Translations under genes and position numbers: made by a program
Assembly: GCF_021869535.1 (NCBI RefSeq)
Contig: NW_026262668.1
Span: 137,317,635 to 137,381,634, forward strand
Source: Mytilus californianus
Taxonomy: Eukaryota; Mollusca; Bivalvia; Mytilida; Mytilidae
DNA length: 64,000 bases
Direction: 5' to 3'
Shown: positions 45,495 to 55,962 of the stretch, one piece after another
Position numbering within the stretch: position 1 is the first letter of the stretch
Layout of the letters: every line of letters begins with the position of its first letter
Notes under the pieces: generated by a model
What the model saw: only the letters and a program-made list of their open reading frames with translations
Database searches by the model: none
What the model was told of the DNA's origin: nothing

Positions 45495-46172
45495 CCTTAC
45501 TCAGTAAAGACCCGTTTAAATTCCATTTAATTGATAAATTCAACAGCACTTACCGTCATATTAAATAATCAAGAATTCTGTAATTATACTGCCGAAATTT
45601 ACCCAAAGAAAATTACTTTTAATATATCAAATATTAACAGCAATAACTGTCCTTTCCTAGATTTAGATATTTCAGTTTTACACCAAAATAATCTACACAA
45701 AAAATTAACGACAAAGGAATAGTTTTCTTTCCCTATTGTTAATTTTCCTTTTTTGGACGGTGATGTTCCTTTAGTACTGACTTACGGTGGTTATATATCC
45801 CAACTCGTTCGCTATGCCCGTGTCTGTAGTAACGTTTTGGATTCCAATGAGCGTAATCTATGTATTATACTGGTAAATTATTAAGTCAGGGATTTCGTTA
45901 CCACAAATTACTTAAATCCTTTACTTATTCTTTAATAGATACAAAGATTTGGTTTGCAAGTTTAGCTGTAAGAATAGAAAACTTATTTCAAACATCCTTA
46001 ATTTAACGGTGATGTTGTTTACCGAGCCCGGAAATTTAGATACGATCCGGGTAAACATATCAATCCTTTAAATAAACTTATTCTAAATGGTTACCAATTC
46101 AACACTGTAATTAGATCTTTGAATATTGTTTTTATTGGTATAGATGTTGATTTTGTTATCAGTTAATTAAAA
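45486..46172 (+). pseudogene. Penelope-like RT remnant, family 1
   Basis: Starts inside the RT body at CTCAGTAAAGACCCG and gives FHLIDKFNSTYRHI, where the YLDD box and the bases around it are deleted. It continues NNCPFLDLDISVLHQN, FSFPIVNFPFLDGDVPL, YISQLVRYARVCSNVLDSNE, and after frame changes RYDPGKHINPLNKLILNGYQ and a C-terminal hydrophobic stretch. The usual TKIYDKRDDF segment is corrupted by a frame change and a stop at 45720. Its tail follows directly. The copy is 5'-truncated and catalytically dead. Confidence 0.85.
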
Positions 46173-46890
46173 ACATACTTAATATTGTTGTTATACACAT
46201 ATGCACTTTTACGATACATATATTTTGGCATTGCACAAGGTCATGTTTATCTATGACTGTTAAGGACGTCTTTACACTAAATCCATTGGATGCTGGATGT
46301 GTACTGATTGATATTTTAGTCTGAGATACATGATTGTTCTATTCGTTGTTATTAGCTTTGAACTAGCTGTCAATAACTGGGAGTACTCTCAGATCTGCAC
46401 TTTGTGCCTTTTTTGTTGTTAGTGATGTATATATACCCTGCCACGTCCGGTCTGTGTTTTTGTTGTATGTTTTTCTGCTTTGTATCTATCTGACTAGTTA
46501 GGCCCTTTTCAACTGATTTTTATAGTTTGTTCTTATGTCGTGCTGTGACACCACTGTCCCAGGTTAGGGGAGGGTTTAGCGCTCACAAACATGTTTAACC
46601 ACGCCACATTCTTTATGTATCTGTCTCAAGTCAGGAACTTGTAGTTCAGTAGTTGTCGTTGGTTCATGTCTGTCATATTTGTTTTTCGTAAATTGTTTTG
46701 TTTTAAGTTTGGCCGTTAGTTTTCTCAATTGATTTTTTTTTCATACTGGTCATGTCGGCGCCTTTTATAGCCGTATATACGGTACGGTAAGGCCGTACGG
46801 TTGCCTTTAATTGCTCACATCCACTTCATTTGAACTTTGGTGGATAGTTGTCTCATTGGCAATCATACCATATCTCCTTATATTTATATA
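46173..46890 (+). repeat. 3' tail of the Penelope-like copy at 45.5 kb
   Basis: TTTTGGCATTGCACAAGGTC, TTGGATGCTGGATGTGTACT, CTGCCACGTCCGGTCTGTGT, GCCCTTTTCAACTGATTTTT, CCCAGGTTAGGGGAGGGTTT, GCCTTTTATAGCCGTATATA, TAAGGCCGTACGGTTGCC and GTCTCATTGGCAATCATACC in canonical order. Confidence 0.9.
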
Positions 46891-47003
46891 GTCGAGCGTT
46901 TGATTTGTTTTAGGATGTATGGAGTTCCCCTTTTTCAATTTACCTTGGAGTTCGGTATTTTTGCTAATTCTTTTTTCATACACACATTATATTTATCTAA
47001 CCT
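46891..47003 (-). repeat. Interspersed repeat family B, 5' part reversed
   Basis: GAGCGTTTGATTTGTTTTAG, GGAGTTCCCCTTTTTCAA and CCTTGGAGTTCGGTATTTTT are the complement of the head of family B. Confidence 0.65.
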
Positions 47004-47283
47004 TTGTCGAATTCCAAAGATTGTTTAGGTCCTGTTATTTTCAAAAGTATCAAGCGATCGAGATTCTGGAAGAGAAGAAAAACAAGGTTGTTGGTACATT
47101 TATTGCTAACTGATGTTTTCATTACATTAATAAAGTACCTGGAAATCCACTCGGGTCATGTCATTGAAAATCCAGGAAAAGTTTCATTTTGGTACAAGAT
47201 ACTGTCTTGTTCTTGCTACATGTTATTTAGTACTTATTTGCACTCAAATATGGAACCCTTAACATTGTATCTCCGAGTATATG
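47004..47283 (+). pseudogene. Possible retroelement fragment with a decayed 2A-like motif
   Basis: In the 125-codon frame 47004-47381, residues 47-59 read EIHSGHVIENPGK. Ribosome-skipping 2A-like peptides, known at the N-termini of some invertebrate non-LTR elements, have the form SGD(V/I)ExNPGP. Here D is replaced by H and the last P by K, with one residue shifted, so the site would not work. The preceding residues (RRKTRLLVHLLLTDVFITLI) are basic then hydrophobic, as in such N-termini. The frame then enters a 30-base poly(A). It may be a remnant of an unrecognised element or chance. Confidence 0.3.

Positions 47284-47313
<30 letters not shown>
47284..47313. repeat. Poly(A) run, 30 bases
   Basis: An uninterrupted A30. 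It could be the tail of a retrotransposed RNA in plus orientation, but no AATAAA precedes it in the expected window. Confidence 0.9.
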
Positions 47314-47315
<2 letters not shown>

Positions 47316-47593
47316 AAATATCCACTCAATTCGATAACGATTTTTGTGATTTTTTTTTCTTTCGTGATATATTTCACTTGAAAATAACAAAGTTATGCTA
47401 TAATTGGTTTCTGGTTAGATCAAATTAAAACATCTTGTATACGAACTCGTATAAACATATTAAAATGTATCCGTTACTTTCTCAGACACTACATGTATCA
47501 CGATTAGATATTGAAATTTTATTGTCATAAGAAATGAAAAGTCATATGTTTTATTTTGTAAGGACATACATAGGATTTCATATAAATATTGTC

Positions 47594-48658
47594 AAATTAA
47601 CAACTGTAGGATATACATTTGTGCTCAGTCAGTGTATACTAACAGTCAAATATTTATAAAGGGTAAAATGACAACTGTAGGATATACATTTGTGCTCAGT
47701 CAGTGTATACTGACAGTCAAATATGTATAAAGGGTAAAATAACAACTGTACGATATACATTCGTGCTCAGTCAGTGTATACTGACAGTCAAATATGTATA
47801 AAGGGTAAAATAACAACTGTAGGATATACATTTGTGCTCAGTTAGTGTATACTGACAGTCAAATATGTATAAAGGGTAAAATAACAACTGTAGGATATAC
47901 GTTTGTGCTCAGTCAGTGTATACTGACAGACAAATAATTATAAAGGGTAAAATAACAACTGTATGATATACATTTGTGCTCAGTCAGTGTATACTGACAG
48001 TCAAATATTTATAAAGGGTAAAATAACAACTGTAGGATATACATTTGTGCTCAGTCAGTGTATACTGACAGTCAAATATTTATAAAGGGTAAAATAACAA
48101 CTGTAGGATATACATTTGTGCTCAGTCAGTGTATACTGACAGTCAAATATTTATAAAGGGTAAAATAACAACTGTAGGATATACATTTGTGCTCAGTCAG
48201 TGTATACTGACAGTCAAATATTTATAAAGGGTAAAATAACAACTGTAGGATATAGATTTGTGCTCAGTCAGTGTATACGGACAGTCAAATATTTATAAAG
48301 GGTAAAATAACAACTGTAGGATATACATTTGTGCTCAGTCAGTGTATACTGACAGTCAAATATTTATAAAGGGTAAAATAACAACTGTAGGATATACATT
48401 TGTGCTCAGTCAGTGTATACGGACAGTCAAATATTTATAAAGGGTAAAATAACAACTGTAGGATATACATTTGTGCTCAGTCAGTGTATACGGACAGTCA
48501 AATATTTATAAAGGGTAAAATAACAACTGTATGATATACATTTGTGCTCAGTCAGTGTATACTGACAGTCAAATATTTATAAAGGGTAAAATAACAACTG
48601 TAGGATATACATTTGTGCTCAGTCAGTGTATACTGGCAGTCAAATATTTATAAAGGGT
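47594..48658. repeat. Tandem array, 71-bp unit, 15 copies
   Basis: The word GTGCTCAGTC recurs from 47621 to 48615, a distance of 994 = 14 x 71, so all 15 units are in exact register with no net indel. Divergence between units is low, mostly single bases such as TACTGAC/TACGGAC and ATTTAT/ATGTAT. Each unit contains GTCAGTGTATACTGAC, a 6-bp stem with a GTAT loop. On the left the array begins one base-pair scale step after CATATAAATATTGT. No frame is open through it. Confidence 0.97.
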
Positions 48659-49279
48659 ATGACAACCAATTCATTTGGCATTTTTTAAGTTATAATTTTC
48701 CCGTAATTATTTATTTTCGTAAATATATAATTAATACCATGTTTGGGTTATTAAGATATCAGATTGATACTACTGCTTTAAAATAAGTTCGATGTGACAG
48801 ACTTTGCAGGACTATTTTACTCACATTGAACGTTCTGTACAAATGAAAAACTTTTTCAATAGTAGCTTTTCAATAAAATTTTCGAAAATAAAAGAGATAG
48901 ATGCATTACCATGTTTGACATTTATTTCTAATTTAGCATGCTGAAGTTGACCTTTAACAGATTTAATCTTTATTTCAATTATCTATATTCAACATAAAGA
49001 AGATATAGGAAAAACTGTTGGATTGAAAGTTTCTATGATACTAAATTAATTATAAAAGAATTTGCAGATGCTGTTACATATGATGGTAAATCAATGAAGT
49101 TAACGCTTACTAGACACAACTCTTGTAATCACTACTCACCATCATAGAAAGTTTAAAGAACATCTGTTAAACATTTTTGAATTGTTTTCGCTATATTGTG
49201 GTTGTCAGTTTTCATTGGTGAACTGCCCGGAGAGAACAACCAAGCTGTCAATCTCAGTAAAAAAAGATTGGAGGCGAAC
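48659..49279. other. No supported gene
   Basis: AT-rich; the frame 49182-49385 overlaps the SINE head on the opposite strand and is not a gene. Confidence 0.4.
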
Positions 49280-49376
49280 GCACATGCTACGTGTGATGTT
49301 CGAACTCAAACCTCCGTGTTGCCAGGATAACGATACAATAGATGAACTATTTAGACCACTCGACCATCGAGGTTGG
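49280..49376 (-). repeat. tRNA-derived SINE head (pol III A and B boxes)
   Basis: On the minus strand the text starts CCAACCTCGATGGTCGAGTG with an A box (TGGTCGAGTGG), and about 60 bases later has GAGGTTTGAGTTCGAACATC with a B box (GTTCGAACAT). The order and spacing match the internal promoter of a Leu/Ser-type (long variable arm) tRNA. The cloverleaf does not close well and no CCA-end partner is seen, so I call a SINE head or tRNA relic, not a functional tRNA. The body would extend toward lower coordinates; its 3' end is not clear. Confidence 0.55.
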
Positions 49377-49479
49377 ACTGTTTAGACGATTACAATAAAT
49401 CGTTTACCCTAGCTTTATCATTTGACATCATTTGATTCTACGACTGACCTGTACCATACAGAAATATAAGAAAAAGTAG

Positions 49480-49525
49480 ATAAAATTGAGAATGGAAATG
49501 GGGAATGTGTCCCTTGAAACATGGA
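49480..49525 (-). repeat. Terminal stub of Penelope-like family 2 tail
   Basis: TAAAATTGAGAATGGAAATG then GGGAATGTGTC, the complement of the extreme 3' end of family 2. Confidence 0.65.
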
Positions 49526-49764
49526 ATACCGCTGGCCTGATTTTTTAATCAAATTTCAATCGTTTTTGTCAACACAACGCCGATTGTGTAATCGAATGAT
49601 GATAGCCGCTTAAACCGCACTAATATCTTGACTGATATCATACAAGGAAGAATTTTTACTGTGGATATATATGATTTTAGTTTTTTTATCAATGTTTCGC
49701 ACTCTCCATCCGGGTCGATCGTTTACTTATCCGTTTGATATATTGTTTAATTTGTTTTCGTTTA

Positions 49765-49830
49765 GAATATTCGGGAAATATTTGCCACTGGACGTTAAAC
49801 AAATAATGAATAAATGAAATATTCCAAGAT
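49765..49830 (+). repeat. Short interspersed repeat family J
   Basis: GGGAAATATTTGCCACTGGA then CGTTAAACAAATAATGAATA, sharing the core with 24265. Confidence 0.5.
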
Positions 49831-50456
49831 GAATTATAACTTTATTAAGAAAGCTGGGCAGGAAATGTTGCTATTAAAGTTAATCCAAGGACCTTGTCTT
49901 AAAGCGAGAACAATAAATCTTAATTGCAATAAGTAGGTGCTAAATCTATAATAATATTAACATTTACATGGTACTTGACTTCTAATAATGATTTCCCAGA
50001 CAAACATTGCTTTATTGACATTGTCACTTGTATGTTAAAATTGAAACCGAAATCATTTTTATTCATAAAAGCAGCAGCATAAAGGCAGTTTGATTAAGGG
50101 TTTAAACAAATTCTCATGTGAGGGTTAAATGATGTTAACGGTTTTAAAAGCTTTAAAAAGTAAACATTTTATTTCAAACAATAAAAAGTAAAGTAATCTA
50201 AACTTTGAAACTTTGATACTAGATTGATATAAAATTTAAATAGGGACTTTAACTACACATATTTTGAGATAAAAATCATTAAAATTAAATAAAACTTAGA
50301 ACAGTTGTATTGGCCTACAAGACATGAATTGCATATATATTTGGATTTAAACACATAAGATCTTTAGTAAGGAGATTTATTTTTAATTGTTCAGTCATGT
50401 TAAATGTGTTACAGACTAAAGTCATCATTTGAGTGAATTGTGTCAATGTTGATTTG
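49831..50456. other. No supported gene
   Basis: AT-rich; nothing recognised. Confidence 0.4.
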
Positions 50457-50673
50457 TTTATGTTATAACCAAATTTTATGTCATCGGTTTATGTTATAAC
50501 CAAAGTTTATGTCATCGGTTTATGTTATAACCAAAGTTTATGTCATCGGTTTATCTTATGACCAAAGTTTATGTCATCGGTTTATGTTATAACCAAAGTT
50601 TATGTCATCGGTTTATGTTATAACCAAAGTTTATGTCATCGGTTTATCTTATAACCAAAGTTTATGTCATCGG
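50457..50673. repeat. Tandem array, 31-bp unit, seven copies
   Basis: Units beginning TTTATGTTATAACCAAAGTT and ending TATGTCATCGG start at 50457, 50488, 50519, 50550, 50581, 50612 and 50643, exactly 31 apart. Only three or four positions vary. Confidence 0.97.
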
Positions 50674-50867
50674 TTTGTTGTCTCATGACGTATAAAACAA
50701 AGAACGCAGGGGAAATAGTTTTGTCAAACATTTACAGATTTCATGTCGTATATTGCATCACAGACTGTCCAGACCTGTTAGAATAGGATATGATGACACA
50801 GAGGTATGCGCATGTCTAAAGTTTTCTTAGTCAATACCTCCCTTCTGTTCAATTCATTTCTTATATA

Positions 50868-51250
50868 AATAAGATGTGGTATGAGTGCCAGTGAGACAAC
50901 TCTCCATCCAAGTCACAATGTATAAAAAGTTAACAATTATAGGTCAAATAACGGCCTTCAACACGGAGCCTTGGCTCACACCGAACAGCAAGCTATAAAG
51001 GGCCCCAAAATGACTAGTGTAAAACAATTCAAACAGGAAAACCAACGGTCTAATCTATATAAAAAACGAGAAACGAGAAACACTTATGAACCACACCAAC
51101 AAACGACAACCACTGAACAACAGGCTCCTGACTTGGGACAGGTGCATAAAATGCAGCGGGTTAAAAGTTGTAACAGGCGCCAACCTTCACCCTAACCTGA
51201 GATAGTAGTGTAACATTACAACATAAAAAGACACACTATAAAATATCATT
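50868..51250 (-). repeat. Solo 3' tail of Penelope-like family 1
   Basis: On the plus strand: ATAAGATGTGGTATGAGTGC, GAGACAACTCTCCATCC, AACGGCCTTCAACACGGAGC, GCTATAAAGGGCCCCAAAAT, CACTGAACAACAGGCTCCTG, ACTTGGGACAGGTGCATAAA and CACACTATAAAATATCATTT. The frame 50971-51195 runs inside the tail and is not a gene. Confidence 0.9.
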
Positions 51251-52204
51251 TCTTATACTTAAATTAGATATATTGCAACTAAATTTTTTTTCGATATATA
51301 TACAAAGATGAGTTACGAGAACTTCAATGTTTTATTTTATTGTTGGTAATATCAACACAAAAGTAAACAACTCTATGTTAAAAATCTAATGTAACAACAC
51401 CATAATATAATAATCACTTCATATTGTCTTAGTTAATATTTCATTTTTTACGTTTTTAAAATTCTTTGATGTGTCACTTCCCTCACGACTAAATATAAAA
51501 GCACACTGAATATTAATATTCCATACATGGAAGTGTTTTTCCTGATTGTCAATTTTTCGTAATAATACCTTTGAAACGATATTCAAATCTAATGTTTTAG
51601 AAATGCGTTGGAAGTGGCTTTGTCATTCCAAAGACAGATAGTTGAACTATACTGTAAATTAATTAAATTAAATCAAATGGAAAATTATAACCGCTTCAAT
51701 TAAAACCGACAGTTAACCGAAATGATTACACAACTTTAGTTCTAATTTTGTTTCAAAAATGAGATTTTAATCTGAGTGTTTAAATGAAACATCCTACTGC
51801 AAATATAAAATACATAATAAAAGCAAGCATCGAGCCACCTGATTATGGAGATCTATGCAAATGACATTCTGAATATAAAATCTGTTTCTACCATGCTGTT
51901 CACGTCTTAAATCAAATAAATCATGCATAGATTAAAAAATACTTACTAGAAAGTTGCAACATAATCAATTTGTAACGGATCAGTTACTGGGAGACTCTGA
52001 CATTAATTACATATTTATATTAAACGCATCTGCAAGTAATCTGACTGTTGTATACATGTTTAACCCAATTTACGTAAATTTCTTTTACGCTTTTTGAAAA
52101 ACAAACCTTACTGTAGAACTAATCAAAAATATTAAATCTGCAGGAAATTTAGAAGACAAGAACACATTATATGTACATTCGTATCATAAGTATCATTAAT
52201 GTGT
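51251..52204. other. No supported gene
   Basis: AT-rich; nothing recognised. Confidence 0.4.
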
Positions 52205-52345
52205 TGCATAATGTTGTAAGTCTTAGATAGGAATAATAGGAGGCGTGGAGTATACGTCAATGAGACAGAAACCCAACTACAAAATAACTATAAGACATAT
52301 ATAGATGACAACATACTGTCTTCAACAATAAACAAGTGTGACGAA
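52205..52345 (+). repeat. Interspersed repeat family G
   Basis: AGGCGTGGAGTATACGTCAA, TGAGACAGAAACCCAACTAC, ATATAGATGACAACATACTG and TCTTCAACAATAAACAAGTG match a mussel repeat I recall with the same order. Only one copy is seen here. Confidence 0.4.
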
Positions 52346-52449
52346 GTGTATATTCAATGACGAATAAAACATATCTACGTGATTATTATGAAAAACACTA
52401 CAGATGCAAACGCTTCTCCAACTTTTCCAGTTTGGTTTTTGTTTTGTTT

Positions 52450-52620
52450 TTGAAAAAAAGTAAAATCACAAAAATACTGAGCTCCGAGAAAAATTCAAAA
52501 AGGAAAGTCCCCAATCAAATGGCAAAATCAAAAGTTCAAACACATCAAACGAATGGATCACAACTGTCATATTCCTGACTTGGTACAGGCATTTTCTTAT
52601 GTAGAAACGGTTAGTTTTTT
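52450..52620 (+). repeat. Interspersed repeat family B
   Basis: AAAAAAAGTAAAATCACAAA, ACTGAGCTCCGAGAAAAATT, AAAGTCCCCAATCAAATGGC, AAGTTCAAACACATCAAACG, CAACTGTCATATTCCTGACT and TGGTACAGGCATTTTC, i.e. the first two-thirds of the family. Confidence 0.85.
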
Positions 52621-52950
52621 TTTCGAACTCCAAAATGAAATACAATACGTAAAACTCATTTCCTATGTAATAATAATTATGATTTGTTAGAAGCATTGAA
52701 ATATACACAAATGACAGTTGAAAACACCAAAAGACCAAAAAAAACTTAGGAAGTAAGTAGATATTTTGAATATGATCGTATATACTGTTTAGTAATACAT
52801 CGCTGACCAAAATACATTATAGGCATCTTTTACAGACTTCATTAAAATCTTAAAATGCATGATTTTCTTTATTATTAAAACATCGAGAATATACCAATCG
52901 ACCATTTAATCGAGGACAGAATTATGATGACAACAATATTCATGGGTAAG

Positions 52951-53037
52951 CGTTTCCTGCTTCAGTTGTGGTACCCAACCGTTTCCTACTTCAGTTGTGG
53001 TACCCAACCGTTTCCTGCTTCAGTTGTGGTACCCAAT
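52951..53037. repeat. Tandem array, 29-bp unit, three copies
   Basis: CGTTTCCTGCTTCAGTTGTG followed by GTACCCAAC at 52951, 52980 and 53009. Confidence 0.95.
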
Positions 53038-53069
53038 CGTGTTGCTAATAGACAGTAAATCCACCTTCA

Positions 53070-53303
53070 TCATGAAAAACCCTTAATTCCGCATCTACCT
53101 TGTAAATAGCAACTCTTTTCAAACCCATACCCTCGATATAAAATTGTAGCAAAATTATCATTGCATAAAATGAAAATTGAAGCCTCACCGACTATTTGTA
53201 GGTCAAGACAAGAAGATTTTTCATCCCCCCAATTTAACTTGCTGATCAACAAATTAACGTCAGTCACATAACACATCATTAATTTATATGAGTATAATTT
53301 CAA
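53070..53303 (-). CDS. Weak candidate coding frame, unknown product
   Basis: A 77-codon minus frame with a protein-like C-terminal half: SSCLDLQIVGEASIFILC and ATILYRGYGFEKSCYLQG, containing six Cys overall and a Gly/aromatic cluster. It is the most protein-like frame outside the transposons, but I recognise no domain and no splice structure can be set. It could be an exon of a gene running off view, or a relic. Confidence 0.2.
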   Translation of the reverse strand: MKLYSYKLMMCYVTDVNLLISKLNWGDEKSSCLDLQIVGEASIFILCNDNFATILYRGYGFEKSCYLQGRCGIKGFS

Positions 53304-53382
53304 ATTTTATCATTTATATTGTGTAAAGAAAAACATGTGGGTTTTACAAAATCTTTTTAGGAATACATATTTTTAGAATATA

Positions 53383-54250
53383 TACTGACTGACTTTAAAA
53401 ACGCAACACTCATTTTGTTGATTATTTTTCCCACATCATGTTTGATTCTCATACAACTACTATTAATGCTTACCATACTTATTTCTCTTAAAAAAAATCA
53501 ACATCTGTCTTACCTGTGGTTATTGAATATACCGGATTTTTGAAGTCGCACGAATTTCTTAAAGCGTAATTTGGAACCCATAAAAGATTTTTTCATTTTG
53601 TTTTGCTTCGTGAAACAGTTCTTTCAATCATTTGCCACACTTAAATCAGTTAAAAAATGTTGCATCTTCATATTGCCAAGACGGAGGAATAAAAAACTGA
53701 ATCAGCCCATAAGAATACTGCAAACAGGAAAACGTGAACGTGCTGCAACCATACAGTTTGACTTCAGAAACTCGTCTTACTGTCCTTCCGACAACGATAC
53801 AGGTAGACGGGATTTGTTGCTGACCATCAATGACCATATCAACATGTAGTGACAATGCAACGTCAATAGAATTTGATTACGCAACGTCATTTGCGAGACA
53901 TGTTTACGGCCGCAACGTCAACTGCTTATCAAATTGCCGAAAGCCATTGCGCACAGATTCATGCCATAAATGTTTCCCATAACCTGAACTGCCAAAGAAT
54001 CAACTGAAGAAAAACATTTAAAGCCCTGAAGTTTCAACCGCATAATTGCCAAAACCCATTGTAATGGGTGGGACAAACGCATATTCAGAAGGTGTAAAAC
54101 AGAACCCAAAACATGTGGAACAGAATTGGTTGATCTTTCTGACAATCATTTTGGCATTTGTTACAGGCAGTCATTGCTTTTGACGGTGCCACATTCAATC
54201 AAAAATTTAAAAAGAATAATCTAGTGTTGCGTTTCTAAAGTAGGTCAGTA
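53383..54250 (+). mobile_element. Tc1-like transposon, internally deleted, with decayed transposase
   Basis: Termini TACTGACTGACTTTAAAAAC (left) and, reversed, TACTGACCTACTTTAGAAAC (right) are inverted repeats of about 28 bases flanked by TA. In the plus frame starting near 53770 the text gives FRQRYR, TGFVADHQ, NLITQRHLRDMFTAATSTAY and NLNCQRIN, with stops between. These fit the second helix-turn-helix and linker of Tc1-type transposases. A trace of the catalytic domain start (WVGQTHI) follows, then the right end, so the DDE catalytic core is missing. The frame 53571-53849 is a mixture of flanks and coding remnants. Nonautonomous; it would need a transposase supplied elsewhere. Confidence 0.8.
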
Positions 54251-54255
54251 TATAA

Positions 54256-55142
54256 TACATTGTATACGATTTATTATTAGATAAAATTATCATCTTAATA
54301 TGTTTTAAATTCTATGGTGATTCCAAAAAAACTGGTTGGAGCGTACCTGGTTTTTCATAAATCGTATCATTCATTCTAGGGTTTTTGTTGTTTTTTTTGT
54401 TGTTGTAGCATTTTATACTGTCATTTAGTTTTAAATCGACTTTTATGGATACTGTATTTTGTTTTAATTAAAATAGGGTGGAGATGATTTGTAGGAGTCA
54501 CTTAGACAGCAACCAGCCAAAACACGTAAAAACCCAAGAAACAAGAAACGGCATTCATTGACTTGCAAATTATCTACATCGGGTTTGGTGATCACACACA
54601 TGATGGACACCTCAAGGGCTTTACTGGGTTATAGAAATATGGTCGTCTATGGACTTCTCGCGTCTGGTTATGAAGCCCTTGATAAAGAGGGACATCTGAT
54701 TCCCTGTGCTGGAAGTATACATACGCAGCCGTTTCCGATACCGAAGCACTGACTTCTTAGCTGATGATACCGTCGTGGATCTAACAGCTTACCAGCAGTG
54801 TTATCGACCCAGTGCTAGAAAATAACACTATATAAATATATTGCGTCAAAGTGCCTTTCTAGAGTTACCTTCATCAGGAACATTCCAACACAAACATCTT
54901 CGCCAATCTGTTGTTGCTTAGTACGAATAAAAGAATGGATGGAAGGAGTCAGTGTTTAATAAAATTATATTTATCAAAATTAGGAGTATTATTGGCTAAA
55001 ATGAACTGTGATGTCCTCGCGTTTTGTTATAATAATACTAGTATATTATATTCATTATTCTTTCAAAATAACATCACACTAACTATTCTAGCCACATTTT
55101 AGTGTTGCCTGGCTACATGCAGCTAGATAATTAGGGCGGACT
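54256..55142. other. No supported gene; family F scrap
   Basis: A GC-richer stretch at 54540-54800 holds a 64-codon frame (54558-54752) without a recognised domain. At 54850-54895 AGTGCCTTTCTAGAGTTACC, TTCATCAGGAAC is a reverse family F scrap (minus: CTGATGA, 11 bases, GAAA). Confidence 0.4.
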
Positions 55143-55962
55143 TTTCGGCAATAAAGTGTATCGACAGGTTGTAGGTTTATCTATGGGCACCAATTACGCC
55201 CTTTAATAGCAGACTTGTTCTTGTACTGTTTATGAATCACAGTTTATGAATAACCTCAGTAAAGACCCGTCTAAATTACATTTAATTGATAAATTCACTT
55301 CACTTATCGTTATCTTGATAATATTTTTTCGTTAAATAATCATGAATTTTCTAAATACTAGTATACTGCCGAAATTTACACAAAGGAACTTGCTTTAAAT
55401 AAATCAAATATAAACGGTAATAACTGTCCTTTCCTAGATTTAGATACTTCAGTTTTACACGGGAAACCCTATACTGAAATTTACGACAAAAGGGACGATT
55501 TCTCTTTCCCTATTGTTAATTTTCCTTTTTTGGATGATGATGTTCCTTTAGCACCGTCTTACGGTGTTTATATTTCACAACTGGTTCTCTATGCCCGTGT
55601 CTGTAGTGACGTTTTGGATTTCAATGAACGTAATCTATGTGTTACTGGAAACTTATTCAATCAGAGATTTACCACAAATTACTTAAAACCCTTACTAAAT
55701 TCTTACATAGATACAAAGATTAAGTTTGTAAGTTTGGCTGTTCCAGTAGAAAACTTATATCAAACGGGATAGCACATCCTAATTTTTACGGAGATGTTGT
55801 TTACCGATCCCGAAAATTTAGATACGATCCAGGTAAACTATCGATCCTTTAAATAAACTTATTCTAAAAGTTTACCAATACAACACTGTAATTAGATCTT
55901 TAAATATTGTTTTTATTGGTATAAATATTGATTTTGTTATCCGTAAGTTAAAACCAAACTAA
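55143..55962 (+). pseudogene. Penelope-like RT remnant, family 1
   Basis: The best-preserved C-terminal half. It starts at FGNKVYRQVV in motif B (LSMGTNYA...) and has YRYLDNIFSLNN at 55305-55334, where the second Asp of YLDD is Asn (codon AAT at 55320-55322). Then NNCPFLDLDTSVLHG, IYDKRDDFSFPIVNFPFLDD, YGVYISQLVLYARVCSDVLD, FNERNLCVTGNLFNQRF and, after a frame change at 55770, PNFYGDVVYRSRKFRYDPG. The region around 55680-55770 has a short duplication-like distortion of the KLxKxFxKFxxR segment. It ends at a stop at 55960-55962, followed by the tail. Confidence 0.88.

Noticed and set aside
49182-49385. 67-codon plus-strand frame
   Set aside because: It is antisense to the tRNA-like SINE head and has no recognised domain.
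50457-50673. CRISPR-like array
   Set aside because: 31-bp units abut directly; no spacers.
54558-54752. 64-codon frame in a GC-richer patch
   Set aside because: No domain, no splice sites that I can defend, and next to repeat scraps.
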